Shown here: one piece after another, positions 7,570 to 16,564 of the stretch
Layout of the letters: each line of letters opens with the position of its first letter
Position numbering within the stretch: the first letter of the stretch is position 1
Virus record (IMG/VR): IMGVR_UViG_3300048118_000149
Span: 1-24,642 of that record
DNA length: 24,642 bases
DNA from: a virus
Strand: one strand, 5' to 3'
Translations under genes and position numbers: made by a program
Notes under the pieces: generated by a model
What the model was told of the DNA's origin: nothing
Databases searched by the model: none
What the model saw: the letters and a program-made list of their open reading frames with translations, nothing else

Positions 7570-8565
7570 ATGATAGCAAACTTGTGTGCATACAAGTACC
7601 CCACGATTTATGGTAATTGGGCAGAAATGTATTGTCACATTACACTTGCCTTGAGCAATTTAGGATATACTGTAAATAGAAGTCCTTTAATTGATGCTCC
7701 TAGTCTAGAGAAAATGACTATCAAAGGTATTATAGATAATCCCGAAGATCTATACATTTATAATCATACCTTTATAGAAGAACTACGGCAACAAGAGTTG
7801 GTACGTGGTCCTAACATCCTCATACTTAAACCTACTGCACCCACTCCTTCTCATTTTACAATAGACAGGATAGGTTACGCAGCATCTTCTTCTATCACAT
7901 ATACGAAACCTGATTACGAAAATTATGACAGTACGTCATTCTTTCAAAGGGATGTGCCTTCTTATATTAGCAATAGAGAGTCTAAGTGGTCAGATAGAGA
8001 AGAGTTTCAATTTTTGAACGAACCGTTACACGTACCAGATAATCACGTATTGATATTAGGCCAGATGCCTGGCGATGAGACAGTAACTAAAATGTCTTTC
8101 GGTAATCACTGGGATAAGTTTTGTCAGATAGTAGATGAACTCAAAGGTACGCAATCATTAGTTGTTAAGGTACATCCAACCTTAAAAAGAGAGGCCGAAG
8201 ACTGGGGTTTCTATGAAAATAAAATCAAAGAATGGCGCTCTTCTGGTATCATAGTATTTGAAGATTTCGAAAGTCTGTATGATATTCTACCGAAAACAAA
8301 AGTTGCAATACTAGAAAACAGCACATCGGGTATAGAATGTATGATGCATGAAGTTCCCGTCATTTCGTATGGATATCCGGAATATCATTGGGAGACTAAA
8401 GACCTTCGTCATCTTTGTCAAGTGAGAGATTTTGTTAATAACCTATCTTGGTATAACAAAGAAAGGGCTAAAAGTTTCGTTGCATGGTACTGCCAACAGT
8501 ATCAATGTTATGATTATGAGAGCACTGTGAGGCGACTTACAGAACTTTTATCAAATAACGGTTGA
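7570..8565 (+). CDS. Glycosyltransferase-like protein, capsule polysaccharide (KpsC/KpsS-type) family
   Basis: 331 residues from the ATG at 7570. I prefer this start to the in-frame ATG at 7528 because the first 14 codons of the longer form lie on a terminator and a good AGGA precedes 7570. Motifs resemble the Capsule_synth family (KpsC/KpsS, beta-Kdo transferases): ILGQMPGDETV, then VVKVHPTLKRE with H202-P203, then LENSTSGIECMMHEVPVISYG with N250-S-T-S-G-I-E, matching the family's 'HP' and 'NSTxGxEAL...GKPVI' pattern. There is no signal peptide or membrane segment, so it should act in the cytoplasm on an activated sugar such as CMP-Kdo. It lies between the collagen-like fibre and gp8 genes, so the fibre is a plausible acceptor; host surface polysaccharide is the alternative. 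Family assignment is fairly secure; acceptor and sugar are unknown. Confidence 0.72.
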   Translation: MIANLCAYKYPTIYGNWAEMYCHITLALSNLGYTVNRSPLIDAPSLEKMTIKGIIDNPEDLYIYNHTFIEELRQQELVRGPNILILKPTAPTPSHFTIDRIGYAASSSITYTKPDYENYDSTSFFQRDVPSYISNRESKWSDREEFQFLNEPLHVPDNHVLILGQMPGDETVTKMSFGNHWDKFCQIVDELKGTQSLVVKVHPTLKREAEDWGFYENKIKEWRSSGIIVFEDFESLYDILPKTKVAILENSTSGIECMMHEVPVISYGYPEYHWETKDLRHLCQVRDFVNNLSWYNKERAKSFVAWYCQQYQCYDYESTVRRLTELLSNNG

Positions 8566-8572
8566 AAATCGT

Positions 8573-8580
8573 TATAAATA
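8573..8580 (+). promoter_or_regulatory. T4-type late promoter (TATAAATA)
   Basis: Exact late promoter octamer, preceded by GT, located in the 51-base gap after the glycosyltransferase gene and 36 bases before the gp8-like start. It restarts late transcription for gp8 and the genes beyond it, independently of the terminator at 7530. Confidence 0.85.
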
Positions 8581-8616
8581 TAAGAAGAATATTTCTAACA
8601 TGCGTGGGAAAAAACA

Positions 8617-10008
8617 ATGCCAGCAATAGTAAGACAAACACTTAGTCGTAAATTAGCTAGAGATCTTTTATTAGATATCGCTAATCCCGACAATGAATAC
8701 TACATTGGTATCTCAAAGTCAGATACTTTCAATGAACAAGATACAGTGGTCCCACCAGTCGATTGTCCTTTTGATGAAAGAGAGTTTAGACATAGTCTAC
8801 AGTCAATCAAAAAGGTTGAAGGTTCGACCTTTGTAGCCAAAAGGGTTAACTGGTCATCTGGTTCAGAATACTCTGGTTGGGACGACACCACGGCATCGGA
8901 TGTTGTAGAACCTTGGACTCCTTGGTATGTCATGAATGACGCCAAAGAAGTTTACATATGTTTAGAGCCTGGTTTGAATATCGACGGTACTAGGAAACAG
9001 TCTATCGTGGAACCTAATTGGGGAGTACACGCTCCTATGAGTCCAGAGACTGATCCTAACGCACCGATGTTTAACGTACGCGAGTGGTGGAAACCATTCG
9101 AAACTGCTGACGGTTATATTTGGAAATATTCATTCTCTTTAAGACCAGAAAATATTTATCAGTACCTATCATCAAACCACATCCCAGTACAGAAGGCAGA
9201 GATTGATCTACCTACAGGGGACTCCATCGAAGACCTACAAACTACGGTCAGAGATGAGGCCATTGGTGGTCAGATACTTCGAGCAACCATCATTGACGCA
9301 GGTACCGGACACTCTAGTATTCCTACTATTAATATTCACGGTGACGGTACTGGCGCTGTCGCAGTGGCAGAAATAGATACAAATACTGGTGCAGTAACTA
9401 AGATTAAAATGACGAACTACGGTAGTGGTTATACTCACGCATCTTTTGAAATCATTGGTGGTGTAACTACGACTATTGCACAAGCAGTAGTAACTAGTCA
9501 AGCCGGATTGGGATTCGATCCTATAGATGATTTGAAAACAAGTTCAGTCATGACAAACATCAAGCCAGATGGTGATGTTGGTGGTACCTTTATTACACTC
9601 AATACATTCCGACAGATGGGTCTGATCAAGAATCCTCTTAAATCGGATGGCACTCCTTACGTTGGAGCATCTGTCAAGACTCTACCTTCTATTACTCTAG
9701 AAAACACTTCACCATTTGAATCAGGTAAGACAGTCACTGGTTCTATATCTGGTGCTACGGCATATGTTAACCAGTCGATAGATAAAGAAGTATTTTATCA
9801 TCAAAATGAATCTACAGGTTTCAAGCCATTCCAAGTAGGTGAGGCATTAGTTCAGTCGGGAATAGTGCTTACAGGGGATATCGAGAGTATATCTCTAGTC
9901 AATGGTATAGACAGGTTCTCCGGAAATGTCATGTACATTGAGAGTCGTCACAGAATTCGACGTGACCCAGAACAACAAGAAGACATTAAGATAGTAATCA
10001 CCGTTTAG
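8617..10008 (+). CDS. 8: Baseplate wedge subunit, gp8-like
   Basis: 463 residues against 334 for T4 gp8, a dimeric wedge protein that joins the gp7 and gp10 parts of the baseplate. The C-terminal end, SGNVMYIESRHRIRRDPEQQ followed by EDIKIVITV, lines up clearly with the T4 gp8 end (SGEMIYMENRPPI...EINILFTF). The middle motif GYIWKYSFSLRPENIYQYL matches the GDGYVWEYLFEIPP motif of T4 gp8. Extra length comes largely from a Gly-rich insert at about residues 215-295 (DGTGAVAVAEIDTNTGAV, YGSGYTHASFEIIGG), a module seen in other phage virion proteins. It is expressed after its own late promoter and is followed within eight bases by the next gene. Confidence 0.88.
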   Translation: MPAIVRQTLSRKLARDLLLDIANPDNEYYIGISKSDTFNEQDTVVPPVDCPFDEREFRHSLQSIKKVEGSTFVAKRVNWSSGSEYSGWDDTTASDVVEPWTPWYVMNDAKEVYICLEPGLNIDGTRKQSIVEPNWGVHAPMSPETDPNAPMFNVREWWKPFETADGYIWKYSFSLRPENIYQYLSSNHIPVQKAEIDLPTGDSIEDLQTTVRDEAIGGQILRATIIDAGTGHSSIPTINIHGDGTGAVAVAEIDTNTGAVTKIKMTNYGSGYTHASFEIIGGVTTTIAQAVVTSQAGLGFDPIDDLKTSSVMTNIKPDGDVGGTFITLNTFRQMGLIKNPLKSDGTPYVGASVKTLPSITLENTSPFESGKTVTGSISGATAYVNQSIDKEVFYHQNESTGFKPFQVGEALVQSGIVLTGDIESISLVNGIDRFSGNVMYIESRHRIRRDPEQQEDIKIVITV

Positions 10009-10016
10009 GATTAATC

Positions 10017-13000
10017 ATGGCAGATTTTACAAACAAAACGTTCAAAGAAACATACCGCGATTTCTACAACGCTGAAGATGGCTATCATCGTGTATTGTTT
10101 AATTCTGGACGAGCTCTACAAGCAAGAGAATTAATAGAATCGCAGACAATTCTTCACGAAGAGATTTCTCGATTTGGACGCAACCTATTTAAAGAAGGCG
10201 CATTAATCAATCCAGGCGGTGCAACAGTAGACACTACCCTTGAATATATTCGTCTAGATAATAGTAGTGCTCTGGATTTCAATGCAGTTGGTGAGGTTTT
10301 CACTAGCGCATCTGGTTTAGAATTCAAGGTTCTGGAAGTACGAGTATCAGATGCAATTGAGAACCCACCCCCAACTACTCTTTACGTACAGTACACTAAT
10401 ACTATTAATGTAGTTGACGATAAAAAGTCTGCACGAGTATTACCAGAAGAAACTTTGACTTGTACAATATTTGGCACACAGAAGACACTGACCGTTGCAG
10501 AGGATGGTGTTATCTCAGCAGCTGGTCGTGGAACAAAGGCACACTTTGCTTCAGGTGACTTCTTCGTTGAAGGTCACTTTGTGTTTATGGAAGGTGGTAG
10601 TACATTCATCGACCCATACAGTCATACTCCTACTGCTGACATTGGTTTCCGAATCGAACAGAGTATCGTTACAGCATTTGATGAGAATAAAGAAGACTTG
10701 TACGATAACCAAGGTGATGTTCCAGATAAAACTGCGCCTGGTGCTGATCGATATCAGATCAAACTAATTCCAACAACTCGTGACCAAGTAGAAGTTGAAG
10801 AGAACTTCGTATTCATTGCACGTGTCGTTGATGGTAATATTACCCGTGAAGTAAATACGTTTGATTCATATAACAGAATCAATGATTTACTGGCACAAAG
10901 AACAAAAGAAGAATCGGGCAACTATGTAGTTGAAGAGTTCAAATCAATCTTCAAAGAGTCTGAGAATGATGATAACCTAACTCTAGACGTTACCAAGGGT
11001 ATCGCGTATGTCGACGGATATCGTTTAGATATCGGACAAAATGAAATAGAAGTTCCTAAGTCAAGAGACACTGTAGCGTTCGCAAACGAATCTGTACCAG
11101 CAACATATGGTAACTATGTCTATATTGATTCATCTACTACTCAAGGGTTTGGTCAACTCAACGTCTTCGGAGAAGTTCGATTAAAGAATGGATCTGACTT
11201 TATCGGATACGCTAACGTTCGAGGAGTTGATGATGACGCTAAAGGATGTAGGTTATATCTATTCAACATTCGAATGGACGGTATTTTTTCAGGATCACCA
11301 GCCGTTAGAATCGGAACAGAAAACTTCTCCAATGTTGATTCTCTGTTTGATGAAGCGACACAGAATACTATACCTTTACTTGATGGAGACTCTACTCTTT
11401 ACGGCACTTCTGAAAACAGTCTATTATTTCCTCTACCTAAGAACAGTCCTAAAGCAAGCACCATTGAGTCTGCAAGCTTCACAGTTCAAAAGTTCAATGA
11501 GGTCACTTCAGACGGAGCCGGAAACTTATCGTTGTCTGGTGTAGAATATCAGGACTGGGTTATTGCTGAAGCAGACGGACCTATCGTAGCTGTCAGTACT
11601 AACAACGGTTCTTATCAAAATCTAGCAGAAAATAAAGATTATGTCGTTGCCACATATCAGGAAGTAAGTTCAGGTCCTAAATCAAAGACTCGTACTACTG
11701 CAACAGAAAGTTTTGATATCACTAATGTTGATCAAGAGGCAAGACCATTAAATCTGGAGTTTCCGGACGTAATCTCTATCATTTCAGTAACACATAAAGA
11801 TGGTAATGTTGATACTGATATAACCAATCAGTTTATTTTAGATGGTGGACAGAGAGATAACTTCTACGACAATGGATCTGCTCATGTTAAGGGTGGGTAC
11901 AAAATACCTACGGGCGCTAACGTTGTAGTTGAAGTCGAATATGAATACTTTGCTCATGGTGCCGGCGGACGATACTTTGCATGTAGTTCATATGCAAATG
12001 AAGAATACGAAAATATTCCTAATCACACAACTGCTGGTGGACAAGTAATCTCCCTACGTGATGTATTAGATTTTCGTCCTACTAGGAAACCAAAGCAGAC
12101 TGGAGATGTTTACAACCAACAATTTAACATCACTCAACTTCCTCAGAACTCATCTTCTATAACTATCAATGAAGTTGAGTACTACTTACCTCGTATTGAT
12201 GTTTTGGTTGCGAATGCAACCGACAGTCGAGGTAGTGTTGGATTCGGTGAACTACAGGTTATCCAAGGCGAACCAAACATTAATCCACGTGAACCAGAAA
12301 TCCCAACAGGTTCTCTGGCACTATACAAGTTTGCATTAAACCCGTATACTTTTTCAAGTTCAGACCTAACAAGCACATTCATTCCAAACAAACGATTCAC
12401 AATGAAAGATATCGGTAAGTTGGAACAACGTGTCACAGACTTGTTTGAACTGACTACATTGAGTCTGCTAGAGTCTAGCACTAACTCATTAGTAGTGCTT
12501 GATGAGAACGGTAATGCAAGAACCAAGGCAGGATTTATTGCAGACAACTTTAGTTCATTTACGTTCTCTGATATTGACAATCCAGAATATCGTGCTTCTA
12601 TAGATGCACAGGGACACTTGAAGCCATCTTTCCGTGAGAACTCTGTTCGACTTATATACAGTCCAGACAATTCTTCTGCTGTAACGTCAGAAAAGAGTGG
12701 TGACGTAGTAACTCTACCATACCAAGATGAGAATTTGGTATCTCAAACACTCGCTACTAGCACAATGAATATCAACCCGTTTGCAGTGATAACTCAAACA
12801 GGTCACTTAGAACTGTCACCGTCTTCGGATGAGTGGGTCGAGACTCGTACTCTACCACCAATCATGCAGACCACAGTGCGTCGTTTCGAAAACTTCGAAG
12901 CAGACCTATGGAACAATCCTACAATACGTGACAGGAACTTCAGACTACGTAGTGGTAACAACCTATTCACAACGATGCCAAGGGACGTGTCCTTCAGAGA

Positions 13001-16000
13001 AACTACTCGAAGCATACAAGACTTCATTGGTGAACAGGTTGCAGATGTAGAAGTAATTCCATTCATGCGGTCTCGTAGAATTAAGTTCTCGGCCAAAGGT
13101 CTTCGTCCTAACACTAAGATGTTCGCATTCTTCGGTGGTGTGAAGATGGACAAATGGGTTCGACAAGAAACATCAGAATCTAGGTTCTCCGACAGTCCTA
13201 CAGAATTTGGTAGTGAATACTCCAATGCATTGGAATATCCAGCTGCTCTGGGTGGGAAGTCCTCACTACAGACAGACGACAAGGGAGAGATCGTCGGTAG
13301 TTTCTTCTTACCTAATACAAGTGAATTCAACTTCAGAACAGGTACTCAAGAGTTTAAACTTCTTGACGTAAGTGAAAACGATGAAGATGAGGCATTATCA
13401 ACAACTCGTGCATCATACACTTCAACTGGTTCTATCGAGAGTGTTCAAAGAACAGTACGTTCCACTCGTGTTATAGAAAGAGTCCGTGGTCGAAGAGACC
13501 CACTAGCACAGACTTTCTACGTTGACCAGATTGAAAACCCTAATGGTTTGTACATCACTAAGGCTCACATATACGTTGATACTAAAGATGATGTCATTCC
13601 ACTACAAGTACAGATCCGTCCAGTAGAGAATGGAATACCAACTAGCAGCATTATGCCAGGCGCAGTTAAGTTTATTGAACCTATTGATGTAGTAGTCGCA
13701 ACTAACAGTATTAGTGGTAATGGTTCTGGTCCAGCAGAGACTATGGCAGACGTTCAGGCATCTCCGACCGTTGTCGAATTTGATGAACCAATATACTTGA
13801 CAAGTGGAGAAGAATACTGTATAGTACTACTTGCAGAGTCGGTAGAGTATAACGTATATGTCGCAGAGACTTATAAGAATGTATTCGGAAGCCGTGAAGA
13901 CAGAATCACTAAGCAACCTACACTAGGTTCACTATTCCTTTCACAGAACGGATTCACATGGACTCCAGATCAAACTAAAGACCTTATGTTTAAATTAGAC
14001 CGTGCAGAGTTTGATACAAGCGGTTCGGTCGTTCTTGACAACGGTATACTACCGAAGGTTACTTTGGGGAATGATCCAATAAACACCGTCTTGGGTTCAA
14101 ACACTATACAGATATCTCATGAAGGTCATGGATTCAGTCATAATAATACTGTCACTATATCAGGAGCATCTTCGGTATCTGGTATCCCAGCTTCTGAGTT
14201 AAATGGTAGTCACGTAGTGAAATCTCCTACATCGGAAGGGTATAGTATAGAACTAGGAACTATCGCTGTTTCTTCTATATCTGGTGGTGGTGATCAGGTA
14301 ACTGCATCACAACAAGTTTACTTTGATCAGTACGTACCACAGATACAGACACTTATCCCTAACTCGACAAGCATATCATCAAAGATTAAAAAGACAAATG
14401 CTCTTTCATATGGTAATGGTCGTTCTGATAGTATGTTCGATACGGTACTACAACAAGAAGAAACTGTATTCTTAAATGACTTTAACTCTAATCAGGTTCC
14501 TAGTGTTATTGCTTCAAGCGATAACGCTTCTTCTCCTACAATGAAGTTGATCTTGAACATGAGTACTTCGGACACTAAAGTGTCACCTCTAATTGACTTG
14601 CAGAGAACATCTGCATTGACTCTTGAGAATGTCATTGATACAGATGATGCTGCACAGCACATTACAATTCCGATAGTGGTCGATGAATCCTCACTAGGAC
14701 TAAAGATCATATTTGCTGCAAACAGACCAGCAGGTGCTGACTTCGATGTTTATGTTAAAACAGCAGTAGACGAAGATACTTTTGAAAACGGATCTTTGTG
14801 GGTAGAGGCAACAGCAGATAACTCCCTTCCTTCAGATGATAATCCATCAACTTTCCGTGACTACGAGTACACCATCAACACAGATCAATTCTCTGTCTTC
14901 CAAGTGAAGATTGTGATGAAGTCTAATAGTTCTTCTAAGTCTCCGGTGATTAGAGATTTACGTGCGATTGCATTGATAACAGGTGGTACGGGTAGTACGG
15001 GTGGCTCAAACACCGGCAATGACGGAAACGATACAGGTTCAGGTGGAGATGATACAGGTTCAGGTGGAGATGACACAGGTTCAGGTGGAGATGATACAGG
15101 TTCAGGTGGTGGCGGAAGTGGTGATGGAAATACCGCTGGTACAACCGCAGCCGCATTCCCTGAGATAAGTCAACTACCAAGTTCAGTATCTGTCACAGGT
15201 GCTCCTCGTATCCTGAGTCAGTACAATCCTGAGTCAGATATTAATTCGTATATGACCCCGAACAAGTACTGGCATCAAGGCACACGAAGAGTTCGATTGT
15301 TTGCTAAATTCGATAATAATGGCGATTTCCAACTATACACTAATGACCCTAAAAAAGGAAGTGTCAATGTTGGTGATGATGAGCTAACAGGAAGTACTGT
15401 CTTGGCTACTGGTAAGTGGTTGGACAGACCAGTACAAGTAGGAGAGATTTTTGAGTGTGGTTTTAGAATCACTCATGTTGACGGTGTAGAACTACCTGCT
15501 TACTCTGGTGCTTTTCCAACACCGGCCACTCCTAGAGAAGAACTACGTAACGTAGGTACTGGTGCAGACATAGGTTATCAGGAAGTCATTTCCGTCGACG
15601 TTGGTAAACTCAATACGGCCGGTCAAATGATAACTTGGGCTGGGCATGGACTAGTTATTGATGAACACAGCAACTCGCTTGACAATGGTCTTCCGTGGAC
15701 AGTCGATTCACTGCATCTAGATCCAACCGTGGATATCACTGGTACATTACGAATAGAAATATTTGTTGACCCAGATGATAGTGAAGATAATGCAACACCT
15801 CTTACAGGAACTACTTCTATACCATTAGACGTTAATTATACTCTAGAAGGCGGATCACTAGTCGATGACTCAGCTGAGTCTCAGTTGGTTCTTCTGAATG
15901 CAGATGACGGGTTTGTTTATGACCAAGACCCTATCCTTACATACTATTCTCTAGATTCAACCAAACCTAAAAACTTCCATGAAGGAGCAACGGTTGCCGA

Positions 16001-16328
16001 TCAAGTATTGACAGTTGATGCAAACAGTACTGTCAACTTCCATATGATGTGGGGATCTGAACAGAACAGTACTATCAATGTAACCTTCGGGAATGCATGG
16101 ACGAATTCAGGTTCTACAGTAACACTTAACCGTGGAGATTTCTCATCCTTTACCGTTGCAAATGCTCCACAGGGTACTAACGCTACTGTTACTGCAACAA
16201 GCACTCTGCGTGGTCTAACATTTACCAGAGAGATCAAGATGGTTGTCGGTGAAGGTGCTACATCCACACCCACACCTGGCGGTGGCGGTGGCGGGCCCGG
16301 TGATGACGGTAACCCAGATCAAGTATAA
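10017..16328 (+). CDS. Giant DUF4815-type baseplate/tail fibre protein
   Basis: 2103 residues. The N-terminus (FKETYRDFYNAEDGYHRVLF, then GRALQARELIESQTILHEEI at residues 28-47) is the signature of DUF4815-type structural proteins found next to gp8 in marine T4-like phages. Around residue 1003 is the segment VIPFMRSRRIKFSAKGLRPN, and at residue 1161 DPLAQTFYVD, both recurrent in these proteins. A Gly/Asp/Ser/Thr linker with four DTGSGGD units (residues 1672-1699) then leads to a roughly 400-residue C-terminal extension, which I do not recognise. The protein ends in a glycine-rich tail (TPTPGGGGGGPGDDGNPDQV). By position it may take the role of T4 gp10/gp11-type wedge tip proteins that hold fibres, but this is inference. 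The start overlaps nothing; AGGA lies seven bases before it. Confidence 0.75.
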   Translation: MADFTNKTFKETYRDFYNAEDGYHRVLFNSGRALQARELIESQTILHEEISRFGRNLFKEGALINPGGATVDTTLEYIRLDNSSALDFNAVGEVFTSASGLEFKVLEVRVSDAIENPPPTTLYVQYTNTINVVDDKKSARVLPEETLTCTIFGTQKTLTVAEDGVISAAGRGTKAHFASGDFFVEGHFVFMEGGSTFIDPYSHTPTADIGFRIEQSIVTAFDENKEDLYDNQGDVPDKTAPGADRYQIKLIPTTRDQVEVEENFVFIARVVDGNITREVNTFDSYNRINDLLAQRTKEESGNYVVEEFKSIFKESENDDNLTLDVTKGIAYVDGYRLDIGQNEIEVPKSRDTVAFANESVPATYGNYVYIDSSTTQGFGQLNVFGEVRLKNGSDFIGYANVRGVDDDAKGCRLYLFNIRMDGIFSGSPAVRIGTENFSNVDSLFDEATQNTIPLLDGDSTLYGTSENSLLFPLPKNSPKASTIESASFTVQKFNEVTSDGAGNLSLSGVEYQDWVIAEADGPIVAVSTNNGSYQNLAENKDYVVATYQEVSSGPKSKTRTTATESFDITNVDQEARPLNLEFPDVISIISVTHKDGNVDTDITNQFILDGGQRDNFYDNGSAHVKGGYKIPTGANVVVEVEYEYFAHGAGGRYFACSSYANEEYENIPNHTTAGGQVISLRDVLDFRPTRKPKQTGDVYNQQFNITQLPQNSSSITINEVEYYLPRIDVLVANATDSRGSVGFGELQVIQGEPNINPREPEIPTGSLALYKFALNPYTFSSSDLTSTFIPNKRFTMKDIGKLEQRVTDLFELTTLSLLESSTNSLVVLDENGNARTKAGFIADNFSSFTFSDIDNPEYRASIDAQGHLKPSFRENSVRLIYSPDNSSAVTSEKSGDVVTLPYQDENLVSQTLATSTMNINPFAVITQTGHLELSPSSDEWVETRTLPPIMQTTVRRFENFEADLWNNPTIRDRNFRLRSGNNLFTTMPRDVSFRETTRSIQDFIGEQVADVEVIPFMRSRRIKFSAKGLRPNTKMFAFFGGVKMDKWVRQETSESRFSDSPTEFGSEYSNALEYPAALGGKSSLQTDDKGEIVGSFFLPNTSEFNFRTGTQEFKLLDVSENDEDEALSTTRASYTSTGSIESVQRTVRSTRVIERVRGRRDPLAQTFYVDQIENPNGLYITKAHIYVDTKDDVIPLQVQIRPVENGIPTSSIMPGAVKFIEPIDVVVATNSISGNGSGPAETMADVQASPTVVEFDEPIYLTSGEEYCIVLLAESVEYNVYVAETYKNVFGSREDRITKQPTLGSLFLSQNGFTWTPDQTKDLMFKLDRAEFDTSGSVVLDNGILPKVTLGNDPINTVLGSNTIQISHEGHGFSHNNTVTISGASSVSGIPASELNGSHVVKSPTSEGYSIELGTIAVSSISGGGDQVTASQQVYFDQYVPQIQTLIPNSTSISSKIKKTNALSYGNGRSDSMFDTVLQQEETVFLNDFNSNQVPSVIASSDNASSPTMKLILNMSTSDTKVSPLIDLQRTSALTLENVIDTDDAAQHITIPIVVDESSLGLKIIFAANRPAGADFDVYVKTAVDEDTFENGSLWVEATADNSLPSDDNPSTFRDYEYTINTDQFSVFQVKIVMKSNSSSKSPVIRDLRAIALITGGTGSTGGSNTGNDGNDTGSGGDDTGSGGDDTGSGGDDTGSGGGGSGDGNTAGTTAAAFPEISQLPSSVSVTGAPRILSQYNPESDINSYMTPNKYWHQGTRRVRLFAKFDNNGDFQLYTNDPKKGSVNVGDDELTGSTVLATGKWLDRPVQVGEIFECGFRITHVDGVELPAYSGAFPTPATPREELRNVGTGADIGYQEVISVDVGKLNTAGQMITWAGHGLVIDEHSNSLDNGLPWTVDSLHLDPTVDITGTLRIEIFVDPDDSEDNATPLTGTTSIPLDVNYTLEGGSLVDDSAESQLVLLNADDGFVYDQDPILTYYSLDSTKPKNFHEGATVADQVLTVDANSTVNFHMMWGSEQNSTINVTFGNAWTNSGSTVTLNRGDFSSFTVANAPQGTNATVTATSTLRGLTFTREIKMVVGEGATSTPTPGGGGGGPGDDGNPDQV
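15030..15113 (+). repeat. 21-bp tandem repeat encoding the DTGSGGD linker
   Basis: Four head-to-tail 21-bp units (15030, 15051, 15072, 15093). The first two are identical, the third has one synonymous change (GAT to GAC), and the last ends GGTGGC instead of GGAGAT. They encode DTGSGGD three times, then DTGSGGG, forming a flexible acidic linker. Near-identity implies recent slippage and probable length variation between relatives. Confidence 0.93.
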
Positions 16329-16330
16329 TT

Positions 16331-16564
16331 ATGAGTAATCATATAAAGGTAGAAGGTCACATGAATCTAGTACGAGATAAGCGTACTGGAGCTATACTAA
16401 ATACCAACAAGAATGAAATGAATATTGCAAGAAAACTAAGTAAAATAAATAACGAGAAGCAAGAACATATTAACACATTAACCGAAGAAGTCAAGAGTCT
16501 AAAGGACGATATGTCTCAAATAAAAGATTTGCTCTTTCGTTTAGTAGAGGATAAAAATGAGTAA
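16331..16564 (+). CDS. Small coiled-coil phage protein
   Basis: 77 residues. The N-terminal part, MSNHIKVEGHMNLVRDKRTG followed by AILNTNKNE, is a pattern I recall from small proteins in T4-like marine phage structural regions (KVEGHxxLVRDxxTGAIxNTN). The C-terminal half (INTLTEEVKSLKDDMSQIKD) has a heptad pattern of leucine, isoleucine and valine suited to a coiled coil. The start lies two bases after the stop of the giant upstream gene, and the end overlaps the fibre gene by eight bases, so it is translated as part of a coupled unit. Function is unknown; it may be an assembly factor or fibre collar. Confidence 0.8.
   Translation: MSNHIKVEGHMNLVRDKRTGAILNTNKNEMNIARKLSKINNEKQEHINTLTEEVKSLKDDMSQIKDLLFRLVEDKNE

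Noticed and set aside
12182-13330. Antisense open frames of 162 and 175 codons inside the giant DUF4815 gene
   Set aside because: They lie wholly within a well-supported gene on the other strand, have no recognisable motif, and everything else in the window is on the + strand.
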